Source: DATBDM01 sp034664425
GTDB lineage: Bacteria > Actinomycetota > Thermoleophilia > Solirubrobacterales > Solirubrobacteraceae
Direction: 5' to 3'
DNA: 64,000 nt
NCBI GenBank assembly: GCA_034664425.1
Contig: JAXDHR010000105.1
Location: 1 to 64,000, forward strand
The first letter of the stretch is position 1. Each line of letters opens with the position of its first letter. Position numbers and translations under genes: made by a program. This document shows, in pieces, positions 39,260 to 47,964 of the stretch. Below the pieces are notes generated by a model. The model was not told the origin of the DNA and did not search any database. It saw only the letters and a list, made by a program, of their open reading frames with translations.

Positions 39260-41064
39260 AGGCCGAGCCCGGCCTGCAGCACGGCACGCGCGACGGGTGC
39301 CGCCGTGTCGCCGCCCGCGCCCTGGGCGACGAGCAGCACGCTGACCGCGATCCGCGGGTGCCGGGCCGGGGCGAAGGCGGCGAACCACGCGTCGGTGTCG
39401 GTCGTGTCGCTCTGCGGGGCGAGCGACGGATCGGTCGGCGCCGGGTCCTCGGAGACGGTCGAGCGCAGCTCGGCGGTGCCGGTCTTGCCCGCGACCGTGA
39501 CGCCCGGGATCGCGGCGGCGACGCCGGTGCCGCCCGCCACCACCTCCTCCATCGCCCGCCGCACCTTGCGCGCCACCCGCGGCGTGGTCGCACGCGTGCG
39601 CGGCCGCACGCTGCCCTTGACGTAGGTCGGCAGGGGCCGCTCGCCGAGCTCGCCGATCGCCGCCGCGACGGTCGCCAGGTGCAGCGGCGTCGACAGCACC
39701 TTGCCCTGCCCGATCGCGGTCGAGCCGACCGCGAGGTCGTCGCCGATCTCGCTCGCCGCGGGAATCGTCGCCCGCGCTGCGCCGGCGATCCCGAGGTCCT
39801 GGTTGAAGCCGAAGCGCTCGGCGGTGGCGACGAGCCGCTTCGCGCCGATCTTGACCCCGAGCGGGGCGAAGACCGAGTTGCACGACTCCGCGAACGAGGC
39901 GAGCAGCGTTCCGCCGCAGGACTCGCCGTTCGCGTTCTGCAGCGCCACACCGGAGAGCGTCGCCGCGCTCTGCGGTGGGTAGCTCGTCGAGAGCTTCGCC
40001 GCGCCCGCCTCGAGCGCGCTGGTCAGCGTGATGATCTTGAAGGTGGAGCCGGGCGGCTGCGGCGCCGAGGACGCGATCCCGGCCAGCGCGAGGATCTCGC
40101 CGTCCGAGGGCCGGATCGCGGCGACGCCGCCGTAGCGTCCGGCGAGCGCGGTGACCGCCGCCCGCTGGACGGACGGGTCGATCGTCGTGCGGACGTCGGT
40201 CCCCGCCTTCGGGCGGGTCGAGGCCAGCACGCGCCGTCCAGCCTTGAGCTCGCCGCCCGGAGTGCCGGCGAGCTCGCGGTCGAACTGCAGCTCGAGCCCG
40301 GTCAGCCCGACGGCGGCCCCGGCGGGGACGCCGTGCGCTTCGAGCTCCGCCTCGCGGGCCGACGACGCCGGCCCGACGCGCCCGGCGACCTCGGCGGCGA
40401 CCGGTCCGAGATCGGAGAGCCGGGCGTCGCCCTGCGCCAGGGGCGTTCCGTCGCGCGCCTCGATCGTCGCGCGCGGCGGCATCCGCGTGTCACGCGTGAG
40501 GCGCTCGCCGACGCGCAGGCCGGGGAACACCAGGCTCGGCCGCCAGGCGACCGCCGGCGAGCCGTCGGGACCGGTGACGAGGGGAAGGCTGACGTCCGCG
40601 CGGACCGTCCCGAAGATCCGCGTGGCGACCGTCGCGGGCAGCGTCACCGTGTCGCCGGAAATCGTCGGTCTGCCGACCCGGAGGCCGGTCAGCGTGGCGG
40701 TGCTGGCGGCCTCGCGGTACGCGCGCGCGAACCGCAGCACCGGCCAGCGCCCTCGCGAAGCGGGGGCGAGCATGCCGTGCATGGCGCCGTAGTCGCGGCG
40801 CTCCCAGGCCTGCGCCCAGCTGATGGCCAGGCGCCGCTCGGCCGGCTCGTGACGCGAGCCGACGACGACGCCGGCGGCGAACGCGAACGCGGCGACGCCG
40901 CCGAGCACGGCGAGCCGGCGCGTGCCCGCGCTGCGCCCGGCCGGCGAGCGGCGGGAGGGCGTGCGGCGGGACGAGGCGGACGGATCGGGGCGGGGAGGGA
41001 GGGGGGGCACGCTGGCGTCGCTGACTGTACGGAGCCACACTCCCCGCTGGATGGCCTCCGGCAT
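39256..41064 (-). CDS. Penicillin-binding protein (transpeptidase) with NTF2-like domain
   Basis: A 602-aa membrane-anchored peptidoglycan transpeptidase. A Pro/Ser/Arg-rich cytoplasmic N-terminus precedes one membrane segment (about 50-68, LAVLGGVAAFAFAAGVVVG). An NTF2-like MecA_N-type domain follows (SWAQAWERRDYGAMHGMLAP). Then come a dimerisation domain and the transpeptidase. The active-site motifs are S340-T-F-K343, S394-C-N396 and K527-T-G. It cross-links stem peptides. The domain order matches class B PBPs of the PBP2a/PbpA type. Divergent from the MarP-like gene by about 32 bp. Confidence 0.92.
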   Translation of the reverse strand: MPEAIQRGVWLRTVSDASVPPLPPRPDPSASSRRTPSRRSPAGRSAGTRRLAVLGGVAAFAFAAGVVVGSRHEPAERRLAISWAQAWERRDYGAMHGMLAPASRGRWPVLRFARAYREAASTATLTGLRVGRPTISGDTVTLPATVATRIFGTVRADVSLPLVTGPDGSPAVAWRPSLVFPGLRVGERLTRDTRMPPRATIEARDGTPLAQGDARLSDLGPVAAEVAGRVGPASSAREAELEAHGVPAGAAVGLTGLELQFDRELAGTPGGELKAGRRVLASTRPKAGTDVRTTIDPSVQRAAVTALAGRYGGVAAIRPSDGEILALAGIASSAPQPPGSTFKIITLTSALEAGAAKLSTSYPPQSAATLSGVALQNANGESCGGTLLASFAESCNSVFAPLGVKIGAKRLVATAERFGFNQDLGIAGAARATIPAASEIGDDLAVGSTAIGQGKVLSTPLHLATVAAAIGELGERPLPTYVKGSVRPRTRATTPRVARKVRRAMEEVVAGGTGVAAAIPGVTVAGKTGTAELRSTVSEDPAPTDPSLAPQSDTTDTDAWFAAFAPARHPRIAVSVLLVAQGAGGDTAAPVARAVLQAGLGL

Positions 41065-41096
41065 GCGTGGTCAGCGCCGGTACCCTCAAGGCGCCG

Positions 41097-42236
41097 ATGA
41101 CGGGGCTCGACTGGATCATCACGGGCGCCGCGCTTCTGCTGATCCTGTTCGGTTGGGCACAGGGCTTCGTGACGGCCGCGCTGGCGCTCGCCGGCTTCGC
41201 CCTCGGCGCCTGGATCGGCACGCGGATCGGCCCCTCCCTCGCCGGCCGCGACTCGCCCTGGGCGCCCGCTTTCGGCTTGCTCGGAGCGCTGCTGGGCGGG
41301 GCGATCCTCGCCGCCGGCTTCGAAGGGCTGGGATCGAAGCTGCGCGTGTCGCTCCGGGTCCTTCCCGGGTTGACGGCGCTCGACGGGCTGCTCGGTGCGC
41401 TGCTCACGGTGTGCGTCGGGCTCGGTGTGATCTGGCTGCTCGGCGCGGTCGCGCTCCAGCACGGCGGCGACGCACGCCGCGAGGTGCAGCGCTCGGCGAT
41501 TCTCTCGCGCATCAACGGTCTCGTCCCGCCGTCGAGCGGGCTGCTGAGCGCGATCGCCAACCTCGACCCGTTCCCGCGCATCGATGGACCCTCGGCCGGC
41601 GTGCCGCCGCCCAGCGCGAAGATCGCGTCCGACCTCGACGTCAAGCGCGCCGCGAACAGCGTCGTGAAGATCCTCGGGACCGCGTGCGGGGCGGGCATCG
41701 AGGGCTCCGGCTGGGTCGCGCGGCCGGGCGTGGTCGTCACGAACGCGCACGTCGTCGCCGGCGAGCACGACACGCACGTCCAGGTGCGCGGCCACGGGCC
41801 GAGCCTCGGCGCGGCCGTGATCGCCTTTGATCCGCACGACGACGTCGCGATCCTGCGCGTCGACGGGCTGCAGGCCCCGGCGCTGCCCTTCGCGACGCCG
41901 CACACGGGCGCCTCGGGCGCGATCCTCGGCTTCCCGCTCGACGGGCCCTACGACGTGCGCGCCGGGCGCCTCGGCGTCACCCGCACGGTGATCACCCAGG
42001 ACGCGTACGGCCGTGGCCCGGTGCGCCGCACGATCGCCGCGCTGCGCGGCGCGGTGCGTCCCGGCAACTCGGGCGGGCCGATGGTCGACGGCGCGGGCCG
42101 CGTGCTCACGACCGTCTTCGCCGCCACCACGCGCGGGCCGCGCGGCGGCTACGGAGTTCCGAACGCCCAGGTGCGCGCGGCGCTGTCGCGCGCGGGCGGG
42201 GCGGCCGGCGCCGTCTCCACCGGCCCCTGCGCCTGA
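41097..42236 (+). CDS. MarP-like membrane serine protease (CvpA + trypsin-like)
   Basis: A 379-aa protein. Four hydrophobic segments of a CvpA-type domain (about 5-130) anchor a periplasmic trypsin-like protease domain. The triad is intact: His218 (VTNAHVVAG), Asp249 (DPHDDVAILR) and Ser325 (RPGNSGGPMV). The architecture equals Mycobacterium tuberculosis MarP, which protects cells against acid by processing a cell-wall hydrolase; that function here is inference. The ATG at 41097 is used because it starts the first helix; a GTG at 41067 is upstream. Confidence 0.9.
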   Translation: MTGLDWIITGAALLLILFGWAQGFVTAALALAGFALGAWIGTRIGPSLAGRDSPWAPAFGLLGALLGGAILAAGFEGLGSKLRVSLRVLPGLTALDGLLGALLTVCVGLGVIWLLGAVALQHGGDARREVQRSAILSRINGLVPPSSGLLSAIANLDPFPRIDGPSAGVPPPSAKIASDLDVKRAANSVVKILGTACGAGIEGSGWVARPGVVVTNAHVVAGEHDTHVQVRGHGPSLGAAVIAFDPHDDVAILRVDGLQAPALPFATPHTGASGAILGFPLDGPYDVRAGRLGVTRTVITQDAYGRGPVRRTIAALRGAVRPGNSGGPMVDGAGRVLTTVFAATTRGPRGGYGVPNAQVRAALSRAGGAAGAVSTGPCA

Positions 42237-42266
42237 GCGCGAGCATCGTCTACCCTCGGACGGCTC

Positions 42267-44522
42267 ATGGGCAAGACGCTCGTCATCGCCGAGAAGCCGT
42301 CCGTCGGACAGGACCTCACCCGTGCCCTGCCGGGCGCCTTCCAGAAGCACGAGGGCTACCTCGAGTCCGACTCGCACGTCGTCACGTGGGCGGTCGGCCA
42401 CCTCGTGCAGCTCGCCGAGCCCGACGAGTACGACGCCAAGTACAAGAAGTGGCGTATGGCCGATCTGCCGATCGTGCCCGACCGCTTCAAGCTCGTCGTC
42501 CGCGACGAGCGCTCGCGCAAGCAGATGACGGTCATCTCCAAGCAGCTCAAGCGCCCGGACGTCGAGGAGGTCATCAACGCGTGCGACGCGGGCCGCGAGG
42601 GCGAGCTGATCTTCGCCTGGACCTACGAGAAGGCCAACGCCTCCAAGCCGGTGCAGCGGCTGTGGCTCTCGTCGATGACCGCGCAGGCGATCAAGAACGC
42701 GTTCGGCGCCCTGCGCCCGCGCGAGGAGCTCGCGCTGCTCGAGCAGGCCGCCCGGTCGCGCTCGGAGGCGGACTGGATCGTCGGCATGAACGCCACGCGC
42801 GCGGCGACGATCCGGCTGCGCTCCTCCTTCGACGGCGCGGTCTCGCTCGGCCGCGTGCAGACGCCGACGCTCGCGATCATCGCCCGCCGCGAGGAGGAGA
42901 TCCGCGCCTTCGTTCCCGAGCCGTACTGGCTCGTCGACGCGACCTTCGACCCGGTCGGCGGCGACTCCGGGCGCTCCTACGCGGGCCGCTACCACGCCGG
43001 CGCCAACCCGCGGCTGGCCACGGCCGAGGAGGCCGACGCGGTCGTCGCCGCCGTCCGCGGCCGGACGGGCACGATCACCAAGCTCGAGAAGCGCACGACG
43101 AAGGAACGCGCGCCGCTTCTCTACGACCTCACGAGCCTGCAGCGCGATGCCAACACGCGCTTCGGCTTCTCCGCCCGCCGCACGCTCGCCGCCGCCCAGC
43201 GGCTCTACGAGGAGCACAAGGCGCTCACCTACCCGCGCACCAGCTCGCGCTTCCTGCCCTCCGACATGGCCGAGGAGATCAAGCCGATCGCCGCGCTCGT
43301 CGGCGGGCATCCCGACTACGCGAGGGGCGCCGCGTACGTCACCGGGCTCGACGTGCTGCCGCTCGGCCGCGTCGTCAACGACGCGAAGGTCACCGACCAC
43401 CACGCGATCATCCCGACGAAGTCCGAGCACCGCATCGCGAAGATGTCCGACGACGACCGGCGGATCTACGACATGGTCGTCCGCCGCTTCCTCGCCGCCT
43501 TCCATCCCGAGGCCGTGTTCGAGAACACGCGCCTGGAGACGACGGTCCTCGAGCACGTCTTCCGCACCCGCGGTCGCGTGCTCGTCGTGCCGGGCTGGCG
43601 CGGCGTCTACGGCGAGATGACCTCCGAGGAGCGCGCGGAGGCCGATCCGGACTCCGACGACGAGGGCCGCGACCAGACGCTGCCCAAGCTCGAGCAGGGC
43701 GAGGACGTCGACACCCGCGAGGTCGAGGCCGCCGAGAAGGAGACCAAGCCGCCGCGGCGCTACTCGGACGCCTCGCTGCTCGCCGCGATGGAGACCGCCG
43801 GCAAGCTCGTCGACGACGACGAGCTGCGCGAGGCGATGAAGGAATCGGGCATCGGCACGCCCGCGACGCGCGCGGCGATCATCGAGCGGCTGATCGACGT
43901 CGCCTACGTCGAGCGCGACGGGCGCGCGCTCGTCGCCACCGAGAAGGGCCTGGGCGTGATCCGGTTGCTCGGCGAGCACCCGTTGACGTCACCGTCGCTG
44001 ACCGGCGACTGGGAGCACCGGCTGGGCCGGATCGAGCAGGGCGAGGAGAAGCGCGAGCGCTTCATGGAGGACATCGCCTCCTTCGCCGGCAAGACCGTCG
44101 AGGAGCTCGACGTCAAGCTCAAGGAGGTCCGCATCCCGCGGGCCAACCTCGGACCGTGCCCAGTCTGCGGGCACGACATCGTCGAGAACCGCAAGGGCTT
44201 CTCATGCTGGTCGCGCGAGGATCCCGGCTGCGGCTTCGTGATCTGGAAGTCAAAGGCGGGCAAGACGCTGCCCGCCGCCGTGGCGCGCGAGCTGATCACC
44301 CGCGGGCGCACCGAGAAGGCCGTGACCGGCTTCAAGGGCCGCTCGGGCCGCTCCTTCCGCGCCCGCCTGGCGCTGATGCAGAGCGACGAGGGCAAGTGGC
44401 GCGTCGAGTTCGACGAGCCCTGGGCCCGCGACGGCGCGAAGCCGCCGGAGGCGGACGAGGCAGCCGCCGCCGCAGCCGGTACGGGCGACGCCGCCCCGGC
44501 GCGCCAGCCGCAGGCCGCGTAG
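42267..44522 (+). CDS. topB: DNA topoisomerase III (type IA)
   Basis: A 751-aa type IA topoisomerase. The TOPRIM domain has LVIAEKPSVGQDL and ACDAGREGELIF. The catalytic Tyr322 is in LTYPRTSSRFLPSDM. SLGRVQTPTLAI and DHHAIIPT are conserved. The C-terminus carries one zinc-ribbon-like motif (CPVCGHDI, then CWSREDPGCGF) and an acidic/Ala-rich tail. It relaxes or decatenates DNA through single-strand passage. It starts 30 bp after the MarP-like gene. Confidence 0.94.
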   Translation: MGKTLVIAEKPSVGQDLTRALPGAFQKHEGYLESDSHVVTWAVGHLVQLAEPDEYDAKYKKWRMADLPIVPDRFKLVVRDERSRKQMTVISKQLKRPDVEEVINACDAGREGELIFAWTYEKANASKPVQRLWLSSMTAQAIKNAFGALRPREELALLEQAARSRSEADWIVGMNATRAATIRLRSSFDGAVSLGRVQTPTLAIIARREEEIRAFVPEPYWLVDATFDPVGGDSGRSYAGRYHAGANPRLATAEEADAVVAAVRGRTGTITKLEKRTTKERAPLLYDLTSLQRDANTRFGFSARRTLAAAQRLYEEHKALTYPRTSSRFLPSDMAEEIKPIAALVGGHPDYARGAAYVTGLDVLPLGRVVNDAKVTDHHAIIPTKSEHRIAKMSDDDRRIYDMVVRRFLAAFHPEAVFENTRLETTVLEHVFRTRGRVLVVPGWRGVYGEMTSEERAEADPDSDDEGRDQTLPKLEQGEDVDTREVEAAEKETKPPRRYSDASLLAAMETAGKLVDDDELREAMKESGIGTPATRAAIIERLIDVAYVERDGRALVATEKGLGVIRLLGEHPLTSPSLTGDWEHRLGRIEQGEEKRERFMEDIASFAGKTVEELDVKLKEVRIPRANLGPCPVCGHDIVENRKGFSCWSREDPGCGFVIWKSKAGKTLPAAVARELITRGRTEKAVTGFKGRSGRSFRARLALMQSDEGKWRVEFDEPWARDGAKPPEADEAAAAAAGTGDAAPARQPQAA

Positions 44523-44557
44523 CCCGGAGGTTCCGGTCGGAGGAGCCGGAGTGACGT

Positions 44558-44854
44558 CTACGAGGGGGCGCGCTCGGACAGCGGTGCCGGCGTGACCGCC
44601 GGGGAGGTCGCCGCGGCGGTCGAGAAGAACGTGCGCCAGAGGCTCGCGAGCCCCGCGACAACGGCGCCGGCGAGCTCGAGCAGCGGGCTCGGGCGCTCGT
44701 CGCGCAGTACCGCCTCGACCTGGGGGATCGCGCCCGGACCGCGCTCGTGCGTCCAGGTGACGAAGAGATCCTCGCTGCCGACGATGTCCGCCAGGTTGGC
44801 GGCGAGCATCAGATCGGCGTCTGAATGCTCGGCGGGCAGATGCAGGTGCGGCAT
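44558..44854 (-). CDS. Small hypothetical protein
   Basis: A 98-aa protein I do not recognise. The first half is acidic and possibly folded (AEHSDADLMLAANLADIVGS, then EDLFVTWTHERGPGAIPQVE). A hydrophobic stretch LLELAGAVVAGLASLWRTFF lies at about 62-81, followed by a Ser/Ala/Thr-rich tail. GGGAG lies about 8 bp upstream of the ATG. The upstream 170 bp is relatively AT-rich and may hold a promoter. Confidence 0.5.
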   Translation of the reverse strand: MPHLHLPAEHSDADLMLAANLADIVGSEDLFVTWTHERGPGAIPQVEAVLRDERPSPLLELAGAVVAGLASLWRTFFSTAAATSPAVTPAPLSERAPS

Positions 44855-45030
44855 GGCTAAGACTCCCGGTGCGACGCTGACTCTCTTTGAGTACAACGGC
44901 TGTAACAGTCGCAACTTGAGCGCCGGGGCGTAGTCGGATATCCGTCCAGCCGCGGTTTGAAGTCCCGTGATCACGGACCCCGGGCGCGCGCCGGCAAGCC
45001 GTCCAGGGCAGCCGCCATCCTCAGCTGCCG

Positions 45031-47964
45031 ATGACGCTGACCCTGGTGACCGGTCCTGCCAACGCCGCCAAGGCGGGCGAGGTGTTGGGTCGCTTCAACG
45101 CCGCGCTGGCACTTGAGCCGCTGCTGGTCGTCCCCACGGCCGCCGACAGTGACCACTACGCACGCGAGCTGGCGGAGACCGGGATCGTGCTCGGCGCCGA
45201 GGTGGTGACCTTCGACCGGCTGGTTCGCCGGCTCGCGGCCGCGACCGGGGTGGACGGCCGGGTGCTCGGCCGCGTAGCGCGCGGGCGCGTCCTGCGGTCG
45301 ATCGTCGGCGCCGCGCGGCTGACCGCGCTCGCCCGCTCGGCCGCCTCGCCGGGCTTCGCCGACGCGCTCGGGACCCTGTTCGACGAGCTCGGGGGATCGC
45401 TCGTCGCGCCGCGTCGCTTCGCCCGCGCGATCGCGGACTGGGACGAGGCGCCCCCACACGCCGCCGAGCTCGCGGCGCTCTACCTCGCCTACCAGCGCCG
45501 CCTCGAGCGCCTCAAGCTCACCGACCGCGTGGGGCTTGCCCGCGCGGCGCTCGACGCGCTGCGCCGAACACCCGCCGCCTGGGGCGCGCGGCCCGTGTTC
45601 CTCTACGGCTTCGACGACCTGACGCCGCTGCAGCTCGACGCGGTCGAGACGCTCGCCCGCCGCGCCGGCGCGGAGGTGTGCGTCGCGCTGCCCTGGGAGC
45701 CGGGCCGCGCCGCGTTCGCCGGCCGCGCCGGGACGGTCGAGACGCTGCGCCCGCTGGCCGACGAGCACGTCCACCTCCAGGACCGCTCCGAGCACTACGC
45801 CGGCCGCGCGCGCAGCGCGCTGCACCACCTCGAGCGGCGACTGTTCGAGCCTGGCGCCGAGGCCGTCCCGCCCAACGGCGCCGTGCGGCTGCTCGAGGCC
45901 GGCGGCGAGCGCGCGGAGGCCGAGCTGGTCGCGGCCTCGGTGCTCGAGCTGCTCGGCCGCGGCATGGCGCCGGAGGACGTGGCGGTGCTCGTCCGCGGCG
46001 GCGCCGGCGCGGCGGGCGTGCTCGAGCTCGGCCTCACCGGCGCCGGCGTGCCCGTCACGCGCGAACGGATCACGCCGCTCGCCCGTACGCGCCTCGGCGC
46101 GGGCGTGCTGGCCGGCGCGCGCGCCGCCCTCCCGGGCGGCAGTGCGGCGGAGCTGCTGCGCTGGCTGCGCACGCCGGGGCGCTGGCCCGACGGCGACGCG
46201 CTCGACGCGTTCGACGCGCGGCTGCGCCGGAGCGAGATCGCCACCGCCCGCGCGGCCCGCGCCGCGTGGCCGGGGGGCGAGGACCCGTTCGGGGCGCTCG
46301 ACGCGCTGGCCGCCGCCGCCGAGCAGGGCCCCGCCGCGCTGCTGGCCGCGCTCGAAGCGGAGGCACAGGCGATCTGGACCGCCCCGCACCGGCGCCGCGC
46401 GCACGTCCTCGGCCCGGCCGAGGCCGAGGATGCGCTCGCCGCCCGCGCGCTGCGGGCAGCCGCCACCGAGCTGCGCGGCCTGGCCGCGACGGACGCGGAG
46501 GCGGCTGGCGACACCGGCGAGCTGCTCGAGGCGCTGGGCGCGGTCGAGGTGCGCGAGCGGCCGGCGCCCGGCGGCGTCCTGCTCGCCGACCCGCTCGCGG
46601 TCCGCGCGCGCCGCTTCCGCGCCGTCTTCGTCTGCGGGCTCCAGGACGCGGAGTTCCCGCGCCGCCCGACGCCCGAGCCGTTCCTCGACGACGATGCGCG
46701 CGCCGACCTGGCACGCGCGACCGGGCTCGTGCTGCCCCATCACGAGGACGTGCTCGCGCGCGAGCGCTACCTGCTCTACGCCTGCGTGTCACGGCCGCAG
46801 GAGGTGCTGTTCCTCTCGTTCCGCTCCTCCGACGAGGAAGGCGATCCGCTCGTGCCCTCGCCGTTCCTCGACGACGTGCGCGCGCTGTTCACCGACGCGC
46901 TGTGGGAGCAGCGCGGCCGGCGCCTGCTCGCGCACGTCACCTGGCCTCCGTCGGAGGCCCCGACGCCGCACGAGCTCCGCCGCGCCCGCGCCGCGCTGCA
47001 GTCACGGCCCGACCCGCCGCCGCTTGGACCGCCCGAGACCGCCGCCGTCCAGGCGCTGCTCGCCGCCCACGAGCTCGAGTCCGCCCGCGGGCTCGAGGCG
47101 TTCGCCGGCTGCGGCGTGCGCTGGCTGGTCGACCGCATGCTGCGGCCCAGGCGCACGGATCCCGATCCGGAGGCGATGCGCCGCGGGTCGCTCGCGCACG
47201 CGGCGCTCGAGCGCGTGCTCGGGCGGCTGCGCGAGCGCACCGGCTCCGCCGCGCTCGGTCCCGCCTCGCTGGCGGCCGCGCTCGCGGCGCTCGAGGACGT
47301 GATGGGCGGGCTGCGCAGCACCGCCGGCGGCGTCCGCGCGCGGGCCGGGCTGCGCTCGCTCGCGGCCGACCTCGAGCGCTACCTGCGCCACGAGGCGGCC
47401 ACCGGCGCCGGCCTCGAGCCGCAGCAGCTCGAGTGGAGCTTCGGGAGCGAGGGCGACGCGCATGGACCGCTGCCGCTGCCGGGATCCGGGCTGAGCGTCG
47501 CCGGCCGCGTCGATCGCATCGACGCCGGCGCCGGCATCGCGATCATCCGCGACTACAAGGGCAAGGCGGCGCCACCCGCAGCGCGCTGGGCGGAGGATCG
47601 CCAGCTGCAGGTGGCGCTGTACGCGCTGGCCGCGCGCGAGCTGCTCGGGCTGGACGTGGCGGGCGCGCTCTACCAGCCGCTCGGCGCGCGCGACGTCCGC
47701 CCGCGCGGCGCAGTGCGCGACGACGTGCCCGGCAGCTACGTGGCGAGCGACCAGCTCGATCCCGCGGCGTTCGCGGCGGTGCTCGACGCCGCCCGCGACG
47801 CCGCGGTCGCCGCCGCGCACGATCTGCGTGCCGGGCGGATCCGCGCCTGCCCGGGCTCGTGCACCCCACGCGGCTGCGCGCATCCCGGCATCTGCCGTGC
47901 GCGCGAGGAGGCCCAGGCGCAGGCGGCGGCCGCCGCTGCGGCGCGGGCGGGGGCCCCCGCGTGA
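45031..47964 (+). CDS. AddB-like helicase-nuclease subunit with Fe-S cysteines
   Basis: A 977-aa protein resembling AddB/RexB. The N-terminal helicase-like region has a degenerate P-loop (VTGPANAAKAGEV). A UvrD-C-like middle contains FRAVFVCGLQDAEFPRR and RYLLYACVSRPQEVLFLSF. The C-terminal PD-(D/E)xK nuclease has MRRGSLAHAALERVL, GRVDRIDAG and AIIRDYKGKA, then QLQVALYALAARELLG. Five cysteines (694, then 940, 944, 949, 955) suit a 4Fe-4S cluster. It works with the next gene in processing double-strand breaks for RecA. GTGA overlap with that gene. Confidence 0.87.
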   Translation: MTLTLVTGPANAAKAGEVLGRFNAALALEPLLVVPTAADSDHYARELAETGIVLGAEVVTFDRLVRRLAAATGVDGRVLGRVARGRVLRSIVGAARLTALARSAASPGFADALGTLFDELGGSLVAPRRFARAIADWDEAPPHAAELAALYLAYQRRLERLKLTDRVGLARAALDALRRTPAAWGARPVFLYGFDDLTPLQLDAVETLARRAGAEVCVALPWEPGRAAFAGRAGTVETLRPLADEHVHLQDRSEHYAGRARSALHHLERRLFEPGAEAVPPNGAVRLLEAGGERAEAELVAASVLELLGRGMAPEDVAVLVRGGAGAAGVLELGLTGAGVPVTRERITPLARTRLGAGVLAGARAALPGGSAAELLRWLRTPGRWPDGDALDAFDARLRRSEIATARAARAAWPGGEDPFGALDALAAAAEQGPAALLAALEAEAQAIWTAPHRRRAHVLGPAEAEDALAARALRAAATELRGLAATDAEAAGDTGELLEALGAVEVRERPAPGGVLLADPLAVRARRFRAVFVCGLQDAEFPRRPTPEPFLDDDARADLARATGLVLPHHEDVLARERYLLYACVSRPQEVLFLSFRSSDEEGDPLVPSPFLDDVRALFTDALWEQRGRRLLAHVTWPPSEAPTPHELRRARAALQSRPDPPPLGPPETAAVQALLAAHELESARGLEAFAGCGVRWLVDRMLRPRRTDPDPEAMRRGSLAHAALERVLGRLRERTGSAALGPASLAAALAALEDVMGGLRSTAGGVRARAGLRSLAADLERYLRHEAATGAGLEPQQLEWSFGSEGDAHGPLPLPGSGLSVAGRVDRIDAGAGIAIIRDYKGKAAPPAARWAEDRQLQVALYALAARELLGLDVAGALYQPLGARDVRPRGAVRDDVPGSYVASDQLDPAAFAAVLDAARDAAVAAAHDLRAGRIRACPGSCTPRGCAHPGICRAREEAQAQAAAAAAARAGAPA